Source: Chloroflexota bacterium (lineage in GTDB: Bacteria; Chloroflexota; Dehalococcoidia; Lucifugimonadales; JADFKI01). Taken from it: a stretch of 13,954 nt of DNA. Under the pieces are notes generated by a model. The model was given only the letters and a program-made list of their open reading frames with translations. It searched no databases and was not told where the DNA came from. The translations under genes were made by a program, and so were the position numbers. Within the stretch, counting starts at the first letter, position 1. Every line of letters begins with the position of its first letter. Below, piece by piece: positions 8,288 through 13,628 of the stretch. Where the stretch lies: contig JADFKI010000064.1 in assembly GCA_022565015.1 (NCBI GenBank), positions 1 through 13,954 of the forward strand, given 5' to 3'.

Positions 8288-9694
8288 TCAGTTCATCACG
8301 TGGATGTCTTTTATCATCTTGTTGAAGAAGCCCGCGTCCTCGTCGCCGTTCAGCTTGAGCAGGCTCATCTCCTTATCGCGGTCCCGCCTGCACATCGGAA
8401 CGTTGCCCGGCTCCGAGATGCGTATCGCCTGGTAACGGTCGCGAATCGTCAGCATCTTGTTCGCGTTCATACGATGGGGTGCGAAGGGAATGTCGATCAT
8501 GCCGTCACGGACAGCCTTGTAGACCGATTCCCAGAAGGCGTCGCCCTCCATGTTGAAGATGGCGTCCATCAGATGACGGACTTCACCGGCGATAAGGTCG
8601 GCCTCTTCCTCGATGGCGTCACTGGTAACCATGCCCGTCACGGGGAACTTTTCGAAGATATAGCGTACGTCCCGGACCGCGTCACAGTTGGACTGCGCGG
8701 TCGGCAGGCCCAGGGCCTCGTCCCGGGTCTTCACGATGATCTTGTCCGCGTTGGCCAGACGAGCGATGACGGCAGACATGGCAATGAGGTCGCCCGCCTT
8801 GTCGCGCTCCATGGGAAAATCGCCCATCCACTGGTGATAGACGAGATACACGTCAACGTCTGAAAATCCAAATCGGTCCAGATATTCCCTCGCCATGCTC
8901 ATCAGCACCTTTGCGAGGGCGATGTCCTGGGAGAATGAGCCCGTCTGGCCGAAGCTTACGCTGAAGGACTTCACGCCCTGCTCGGCGGCCAGAAGCAGCT
9001 CGATGAGCTCGACGGCGACCACGATCATCGGAGGCACCATCGTGGCGGACAGCGGACCGAACGATTCGCGGTGAATGGGGCGTTCGGGCGTGGAGTACTC
9101 GGCGCACAGCCTGTCGACGTACTGCCAGTAGATGATCGATCGGTCTATCGGGAAGTTCTCGGAGTAGGGCAGGCTGTAAACGAGGGCGCCCCCCTCGATC
9201 TCGGTCAGGCCCGAGGCAATCGCCGTCTCGACTAGCAGTCGTGCGTCCGGAGTGCCGTGACGCAGGCAGATGGGCTTGTGCACGTTCTCGTATAGCCTCC
9301 GCGTGGATTCGTAGCCGTGGCTCACGAGGGGATATCCGTTGAGAAGGTCCTTGCCCTCCGCCAGGCTCTCGCGCAGCAGCTGGTCTGCCTTTGAGTAGTC
9401 GTTGTGCCGTGTGTGGCTGTCGATCGTAAGCGGGATGAAGTCCGCGCCCGCCTGGTCCAGGGCCTCGGAAAGCGCCTTCTGCTTCTCGAAAGTCGGATAG
9501 CCGCCCCTGGGTTGAAGGTAAGGGTAGGGGTGCTCTGACTTGTAGCGCAGAGACGCGAAGCGACCGTCCGCCAGCCCATTGAGGTATTCGGACACCTCGT
9601 CGGCGGAAAGTCCGTTGACCCAGGGCTGGGAGAGGACCTGCTCCCTGTATATTTCAAAGCCGTCGAGAACGCTGAGTTTGTTGGGGACCGCCAT
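8288..9694 (-). CDS. glmE: Glutamate mutase (methylaspartate mutase) epsilon subunit
   Basis: The epsilon subunit is the TIM-barrel catalytic half of adenosylcobalamin-dependent glutamate mutase, which interconverts L-glutamate and (2S,3S)-3-methylaspartate. At 468 residues it is near the usual length (483 in Clostridium cochlearium). From memory of the clostridial structure, every key residue has a counterpart, nearly all at an offset of 4: the arginine claw Arg63 (QPRGGYP), Arg96 (DSHTRHNDY) and Arg145 (CLRHGTPDARLL); His146; Glu167, Tyr173 and Tyr177 in EIEGGALVYSLPY; and Lys322 and Glu326 in IIVKTRDEALGLPT, near the adenosyl group. VYHQWMGDFP and MVPPMIVVAVELIE are further family segments. 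The enzyme is therefore probably active on glutamate itself. The start ATG at 9694 has GGAA about 10 bases upstream and directly follows two in-frame stops. No methylaspartate ammonia-lyase is nearby, so this is unlikely to be glutamate fermentation. Confidence 0.97.
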   Translation of the reverse strand: MAVPNKLSVLDGFEIYREQVLSQPWVNGLSADEVSEYLNGLADGRFASLRYKSEHPYPYLQPRGGYPTFEKQKALSEALDQAGADFIPLTIDSHTRHNDYSKADQLLRESLAEGKDLLNGYPLVSHGYESTRRLYENVHKPICLRHGTPDARLLVETAIASGLTEIEGGALVYSLPYSENFPIDRSIIYWQYVDRLCAEYSTPERPIHRESFGPLSATMVPPMIVVAVELIELLLAAEQGVKSFSVSFGQTGSFSQDIALAKVLMSMAREYLDRFGFSDVDVYLVYHQWMGDFPMERDKAGDLIAMSAVIARLANADKIIVKTRDEALGLPTAQSNCDAVRDVRYIFEKFPVTGMVTSDAIEEEADLIAGEVRHLMDAIFNMEGDAFWESVYKAVRDGMIDIPFAPHRMNANKMLTIRDRYQAIRISEPGNVPMCRRDRDKEMSLLKLNGDEDAGFFNKMIKDIHVMN

Positions 9695-9697
9695 CTA

Positions 9698-9754
9698 TCA
9701 CGCTTTCCGCATGGTTATAATCAGCTCTGTGGCACGGGCCTTCGTTGAGGTCAT
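9698..9754 (-). other. Possible 18-codon leader ORF in the glmS-glmE gap
   Basis: The 77-base gap between glmS and glmE holds an ATG at 9754 that opens an 18-codon frame, MTSTKARATELIITMRKA. It ends in TGA, is followed by TAG, and then by the glmE ATG, all in the same frame. The position suggests possible translational coupling into glmE. Its ribosome-binding site is weak and an ORF of this size can arise by chance. It has no recognisable homology. Confidence 0.2.
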
Positions 9755-9771
9755 GTTGAAGGAAGCCTTGC

Positions 9772-10248
9772 TCAGACCTTCGCGGGCACCCAAGCATCCG
9801 GTGACTTCCTGGCTTTCGACTGTCGTTCCACGTCTTGACTCAGCAGTTTCAACACCTCGTTGAAATCGGTGCTTCTGTAGAAGACTCTATCGAAGCCGTA
9901 CGCCTTGAATGTCGATACGACTTCCTCTTCGTCACGATCGCCGACGACCAGGTTGCCGCCGATGTACAGAGGCATATCGGGCATATCGGCGTCTTCGAAC
10001 CGCCGGCGAAAGTCGACGCACCAGTGCTCGCCCTCACCGTTTAGCGAGGATACCAACACGGCGTGGGCCTCTACCTCTATGGCGGCGGCAACGAAGTCTT
10101 CGGCCGTGTTGTGGGTGCCAAGATTGAAGGCGCGGAATCCCGCGTCCTTCAGGCTTAGGGCAAGAATCCTGTTTGCGACGACATGGATGTCGTTGCCGAT
10201 TACGCCGAAGACTATCCTTTTTTCAGCTGTGACTGAAGGCTCTGTCAT
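9772..10248 (-). CDS. glmS: Glutamate mutase (methylaspartate mutase) sigma subunit, B12-binding
   Basis: This 158-residue protein is the cobalamin-binding subunit that pairs with GlmE. It has the Rossmann-like B12 fold of the sigma subunit: VFGVIGNDIHVVANRILALS near the N-terminus with Asp20 and the cobalt-ligating His22, FNLGTHNTAEDFVAAAIE, AHAVLVSSLNGEGE (the SxL motif, residues 67-69) and LYIGGNLVVGD (the GG motif, residues 97-98), followed by GFDRVF. The usual DxHxxG reads DIHVVA, so the conserved Gly is Ala25. The C-terminal 30 residues are polar and basic and extend slightly past the typical end. It is the first gene of the glmS-glmE-glmL set, after a 180-base leader with a candidate promoter. 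Start: ATG at 10248 with only a weak GGA about 8 bases upstream. The symbol glmS here is the mutase subunit, not glucosamine-6-phosphate synthase. Confidence 0.95.
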   Translation of the reverse strand: MTEPSVTAEKRIVFGVIGNDIHVVANRILALSLKDAGFRAFNLGTHNTAEDFVAAAIEVEAHAVLVSSLNGEGEHWCVDFRRRFEDADMPDMPLYIGGNLVVGDRDEEEVVSTFKAYGFDRVFYRSTDFNEVLKLLSQDVERQSKARKSPDAWVPAKV

Positions 10249-10273
10249 TCGATAATTCCGATCTCATTTTCGA

Positions 10274-10285
10274 CGGACTAGTCCG
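10274..10285. promoter_or_regulatory. Perfect 12-base palindrome upstream of glmS, possible operator
   Basis: CGGACTAGTCCG is its own reverse complement. It lies 25 bases before the glmS start and about 35-45 bases downstream of the candidate transcription start. A dimeric repressor site or a short RNA structure near the ribosome-binding site would both fit. No known regulator is identified. Confidence 0.35.
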
Positions 10286-10324
10286 ATTGCCCTTTCGCGG
10301 GTGTCATCGGATTCCGCCGTCACT

Positions 10325-10353
10325 CTCATACTATGGCCGAATGCGTTCGGCAA
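10325..10353 (-). promoter_or_regulatory. Candidate sigma-70-type promoter of the glmS-glmE-glmL operon
   Basis: On the minus strand TTGCCG (10353-10348) is followed by a 17-base spacer and TATGAG (10330-10325). Each box matches the consensus at four of six positions, and the spacing is ideal. The inverted repeat GCCGAA-TGCG-TTCGGC (10336-10351) covers the -35 box and most of the spacer, where an operator would block polymerase. Transcription would begin about 70 bases before glmS. Confidence 0.4.
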
Positions 10354-10380
10354 CTTCCCTCATGTGTACGAAACAGAGCA

Positions 10381-10414
10381 CCAAAAAGGCCTAGCTAGGG
10401 ACTTGGCCTTTTGG
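10381..10414. terminator. Hairpin terminator, potentially bidirectional, after the decarboxylase gene
   Basis: Minus-strand CCAAAAGGCC (10414-10405) pairs with GGCCTTTTTGG (10391-10381) around a 13-base loop. This is a stem of about 10 base pairs with one bulged T. The A-run, GC core and T-run arrangement is that of intrinsic terminators and is nearly symmetric, so it could act on both strands. It begins 15 bases after the decarboxylase stop. The T-run lies inside the stem and no long U-tract follows, so efficiency is uncertain. Confidence 0.5.
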
Positions 10415-10428
10415 CCGTTAACGAACGT

Positions 10429-11799
10429 TCAGACTGTCGCCCGGGCGGCGATATCGAGGACCGAGGCACCATCACCGACAATAGAGTGCTGCCCGATCAA
10501 AACATGGTCGGCGTCGCCTGCGCCACGCAGCAGATAGATTGCGCCGTCGCTCACCAGGACCTCCGCAGGCGTTGGATGACTCAGAAAGCCCAGGCTGCTG
10601 GCGCTGTAACCATACGCGCCGCTGTAAAAGACGCCGATGAGGTCGCCTTCCCGAATCTCTGGCAGAGAGAGGTTCTGGCCGAATACGTCGAGGGGCGTGC
10701 AATTTGGTCCCACGACGGACACGGGCTCTCCGTTCGCCGCTCCCATCTTGTTGACGACCGCCAGGGGGTACGGCTTCCTGAAGACCTGGCCGAAGTTGCC
10801 GGTGGCCGCCACGTGATGGTTCATGCCGCCGTCGGTAATGGCAAAGGTCTTCTCGCGTGATTTCTTAACGTCCAGGACCTTCGTGACGTATACACCGCAC
10901 TCGGCCACCAGGTATCGGCCCAGCTCTATGACGAAGTCCGCGCCGGCCAGGCGATTGTCCCGTTTGCAGGTATCAATGAGCTTTCTGAAGCCGTCGCCGA
11001 ACGAGTCCAGATCGAAATCGGAGTTGTTCTCGAAGTAGGGGACGCCAAAGCCACCGCCGAAATCAACGAAGCCCAGGGGTCGTCCCAGCAGGTCGGCCAT
11101 CTTGATGGCCAGGTCCGCCACGTAGCGACAGTGCTCGAGAAGCGCCTCCACGTCGAACATCTGGCTGCCCGCGTACACGTGCAGGCCCTCGATATTGACG
11201 CCGGGCCGGTCTTTGAACTCGGCAAGCAGCCCCGGCAGCGCCTCTTCGTCGACGCCGAACTGCTGCGCGCCACCGCCCATCTTCATCTGGTAGCCCTTCA
11301 CCTGGGAGGCGACGTTTACCCTGATGCCGACGTTTGCCATGGCGCCCAGCCTACATGCTATTTCAGAAAGTCTCTCGAGCTCTCGTCCGGACTCGACGAT
11401 GATCGCTTTTATCCCAAGTTTGACCGCTGATTCAAGCTCTTCGTCGGTCTTGCCCGGGCCGATGAACAGCGTCTTTCCCGAGGGAAAACCGGCCTTCTGT
11501 GCGAGAATGAGCTCGCCGATGGAGGCCACCTCGCAGCCCACGCCTTGTTCGGAAATTAGCTGGCAGACGCCGAGGCTGGGGTTGGACTTGACGGAAAAGA
11601 CCACGTGCACGTCGTCGCCCAACGCAGCGGATACGCGCCGGATCTGGTCGGAAAGCGCGCCTCCGCTGTAGGCATAAAAAGGCGTGCCCACCTCGTCGGC
11701 TATCACACTGACGGGAACGTGCTCTATCGCAAGCTCATCCCCGCGTCCACCCTGAATCCGTTGGCGTATCAGCCCAATCTTCTCAGCTTGCGTACTCAT
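10429..11799 (-). CDS. Fold-III PLP-dependent amino acid decarboxylase, exosortase A-associated / VinO-like
   Basis: This 456-residue protein has the alanine-racemase-like barrel and C-terminal beta domain of the diaminopimelate/ornithine decarboxylase family. Lys71 in VVFSVKSNPS is the PLP Schiff-base lysine. LHVYAGSQ is the family histidine segment. VDFGGGFGVPY is the glycine loop for the PLP phosphate. FVIELGRYLVAECGVYV replaces the usual EPGR of LysA with ELGR, as I recall for the exosortase A-associated decarboxylases. GPNCTPLD (Cys367, Asp371) and YSGAYGYSASS (Tyr396) come from the partner-facing active-site side. A tail of about 30 residues follows the beta domain. It starts 17 bases inside the ligase end. 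Lysine-biosynthesis genes are absent, so LysA is unlikely. With glutamate mutase nearby, an attractive substrate is 3-methylaspartyl-ACP, giving 3-aminoisobutyryl-ACP as VinO does. That assignment is inference. Confidence 0.9.
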   Translation of the reverse strand: MSTQAEKIGLIRQRIQGGRGDELAIEHVPVSVIADEVGTPFYAYSGGALSDQIRRVSAALGDDVHVVFSVKSNPSLGVCQLISEQGVGCEVASIGELILAQKAGFPSGKTLFIGPGKTDEELESAVKLGIKAIIVESGRELERLSEIACRLGAMANVGIRVNVASQVKGYQMKMGGGAQQFGVDEEALPGLLAEFKDRPGVNIEGLHVYAGSQMFDVEALLEHCRYVADLAIKMADLLGRPLGFVDFGGGFGVPYFENNSDFDLDSFGDGFRKLIDTCKRDNRLAGADFVIELGRYLVAECGVYVTKVLDVKKSREKTFAITDGGMNHHVAATGNFGQVFRKPYPLAVVNKMGAANGEPVSVVGPNCTPLDVFGQNLSLPEIREGDLIGVFYSGAYGYSASSLGFLSHPTPAEVLVSDGAIYLLRGAGDADHVLIGQHSIVGDGASVLDIAARATV

Positions 11800-13351
11800 T
11801 TTTCAGAGCGCTCCTGTCTATTTTTCCCGTGGCCGTCTTCGGAAGCTCCCCAATGATATGGACTTCCTTGGGCACCATGTAATGAGGCGCGTTCTCACTG
11901 AAGCTCCGGCGAATGTACTCGGAGCTGCAGTCCGCGCCGTTGAGAGTCGAAACGATAGCCACGATCTTTTGTCCCATCATCTCGTCGTGCCTTCCGAAGG
12001 CGACCGCCTCGGAGACCTCGGGTATCCCGGTAAGCAGGCTCTCCACCTCACCCGGGCTGACCCTGTATCCCTGCGTCTTTATGAGCTCGTCCCTTCGGCC
12101 CAGGAAGTAAAGAAAGCCGTCGTCGCCTCGCCTCACCAGGTCGCCCGAGTAGACGACCTGTTCGTGGTGCGCCAGCTCAGGTGGCCCCAGCGGATTGGGA
12201 CGGTATACGGAGGCCGTCTTCTCTTCGTCTCCCCAGTACCCCAGGGCGACCGTCGGGCCCCTCTGAATCAGCTCGCCCTCTTCACCGGGTGCGACCTCGT
12301 GTCCATCCTGGTCGACGACCCGAATATCGGTGTTGGGAATCGCCCGGCCTATGCATTCCGGGCCCCGGTCGATCTCTTCCGGTGGTAGATACGTCGCCCT
12401 GAAGGCCTCGGTCAGTCCGTACATGAGATATATCTTGGTATCGGGAAGCATTCCTCGAAGGGTATCGAGATTCGTCTGGGGAATGGTCCCGCCGGAGTTG
12501 CTCAGATAGCGGAGGTGCTGAAGCGGCTCCCGCTCGATGCTGCGCCTGCACTGCAAGAGTATCGTCCATAGCGGAGGCATGCCGGCCATGCCTGTTATCC
12601 GCTCGTTCCGCAACGTCTTCAGGATCTCGCCCGGAAGCAGTGACCGCTGAAGGACGACGGTGCCGCCGACTCTCAGCATCGTTGTAAGCTGGTTCAGCCC
12701 GTAGTCGAGATTAATTGGCAGAGCGCAGATCAGACGGTCGTCCGCCGTATTCTCCAGGTATGAAGAGACTATCTGCGCGCCCGCGGCCAGGTTCCTGTGG
12801 CTTATCATGATGCCCTTGGGTAGGCCCGTCGAGCCGGAGGTGTAGATGATCGTCGCCAGGTCTGTCTCATTCGCCGGGGTAACAGACGGACACTCCGTGC
12901 CGGAATCGAAGGCATCGTCTAGCGAGACCCATTCCTTAGCCCAGCTGCATTCGGGCGGAGATTCGCCCCTGTAGAACGCCACGTCTAGCTCAGGGAGAGT
13001 CAGGCCCTCGACCTTGTCGGCGTCCGCGATTAGCAGCCTTACGCCGCAGTTGTTCATGATGTGGCGGACCTGTAGCTCTTTCAAAAGGGGGCCGATGTTT
13101 ACAAACACAGCGCCGACCTGCACAACGGCCATGATCGATACGACCGCCTCCCAGCTCTTGTCCAGGTAGATGCCCACCCTGTCGTCCCTGACGATGCCGT
13201 GCTGCTTCAGGACGTGGGCCAGCGAAGAGGCCTGGCGCTCCAGCATGCCATAAGAGAAGCGTCGGTCGCCCTCTACGATGTATTCCTTGTCCGGTGACCT
13301 CTCCAGGACGTTCAGGAGCATATGGTTTATGGTGAATTCCGGGTGCAACAT
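11783..13351 (-). CDS. AMP-forming acyl/amino-acyl ligase loading the ACP, exosortase A-associated / VinN-like
   Basis: This 522-residue adenylate-forming enzyme carries all core motifs: IIYTSGSTGLPKG (168-180), YGLTEAFRATYLPPEE (311-326), YSGDLVRRGDDGFLYFLGR with Asp404, GRRDELIKTQGYRVSPGEVE, and the C-terminal PKTATGKIDRS with catalytic Lys510. It is a stand-alone adenylation protein with no fused carrier domain and starts one base after the ACP stop, so the ACP is its natural acceptor. The substrate pocket has Asp216 in INLDYGLNQL, the place where amino-acid-activating enzymes hold the substrate amine. Ser286 (SNSGG) and Arg318 (EAFRAT) fall close to the positions I recall for VinN Ser299 and Arg331, which bind the carboxylate of 3-methylaspartate. 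The family resembles the ligase of exosortase A loci. Activation of 3-methylaspartate is a reasoned guess, not shown by the sequence. Confidence 0.93.
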   Translation of the reverse strand: MLHPEFTINHMLLNVLERSPDKEYIVEGDRRFSYGMLERQASSLAHVLKQHGIVRDDRVGIYLDKSWEAVVSIMAVVQVGAVFVNIGPLLKELQVRHIMNNCGVRLLIADADKVEGLTLPELDVAFYRGESPPECSWAKEWVSLDDAFDSGTECPSVTPANETDLATIIYTSGSTGLPKGIMISHRNLAAGAQIVSSYLENTADDRLICALPINLDYGLNQLTTMLRVGGTVVLQRSLLPGEILKTLRNERITGMAGMPPLWTILLQCRRSIEREPLQHLRYLSNSGGTIPQTNLDTLRGMLPDTKIYLMYGLTEAFRATYLPPEEIDRGPECIGRAIPNTDIRVVDQDGHEVAPGEEGELIQRGPTVALGYWGDEEKTASVYRPNPLGPPELAHHEQVVYSGDLVRRGDDGFLYFLGRRDELIKTQGYRVSPGEVESLLTGIPEVSEAVAFGRHDEMMGQKIVAIVSTLNGADCSSEYIRRSFSENAPHYMVPKEVHIIGELPKTATGKIDRSALKNEYAS

Positions 13352-13352
13352 G

Positions 13353-13628
13353 CTACGCCAGTTTGCCCTCGATGAGCTGCGTTATGCTCGCCAGGTCTCG
13401 GAAGTTCTCCTCGTCCACCTCGATCGGGTCAATCTCCACCTTGAACTGGTCTTCCAAGAACATGACCAGCTCAACGGCCTGCAATGAGGTCAGATAACCC
13501 TCGTCGATGAGCGGTGTGTCGTCTCCAATCTGGAGGTCGCTATTCTGAATGATTTCGTTCAGAATGTGTCCCTTAATCAACGTCTTAACTTCCACTTTGA
13601 CCTCTCTATAATCAAGCGCCGAAGCCAT
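13353..13628 (-). CDS. Stand-alone acyl carrier protein
   Basis: This 91-residue acidic helical protein has the carrier-protein core LIDEGYLTSLQAVELVMFLE. Ser48 is the expected 4'-phosphopantetheine attachment point. The usual Asp before it (DSL) is Thr, a variant found in some dedicated, non-fatty-acid carriers. FKVEIDPIEVDEENFRDLASI matches helix III, so the domain is complete. Its place between the acyltransferase and the ligase suggests it carries the activated amino acid through decarboxylation to transfer. I use the ATG at 13628, whose A is also the last base of the upstream TGA (TGATG). A TTG just before it would add one residue. An AGGCGAG sequence lies about 15 bases upstream; reinitiation after the upstream gene is likely. 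No phosphopantetheinyl transferase is visible in the window. Confidence 0.93.
   Translation of the reverse strand: MASALDYREVKVEVKTLIKGHILNEIIQNSDLQIGDDTPLIDEGYLTSLQAVELVMFLEDQFKVEIDPIEVDEENFRDLASITQLIEGKLA

Noticed and set aside
8300..8863. A 187-codon plus-strand open frame opposite glmE
   Set aside because: It lies wholly antisense to a well-conserved enzyme and has no recognisable motif. Long antisense frames are expected at this base composition.
7034..10248. A glutamate fermentation (methylaspartate) operon
   Set aside because: The mutase genes fit, but methylaspartate ammonia-lyase and later steps are absent and the neighbours are glycan genes.
10249..10428. A cobalamin riboswitch ahead of the B12-dependent genes
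   Set aside because: The region is short for this riboswitch class and I do not find the conserved GCCACTG B12 box or the expected multi-stem layout.
10429..11799. Diaminopimelate decarboxylase (LysA)
   Set aside because: ELGR replaces the EPGR motif of LysA, no lysine pathway gene is near, and the gene overlaps an ACP-linked ligase. A specialised decarboxylase fits better.
11858..12388. A 176-codon plus-strand open frame opposite the ligase
   Set aside because: Antisense to conserved adenylation motifs, with a composition typical of reverse-strand reading and no domain.
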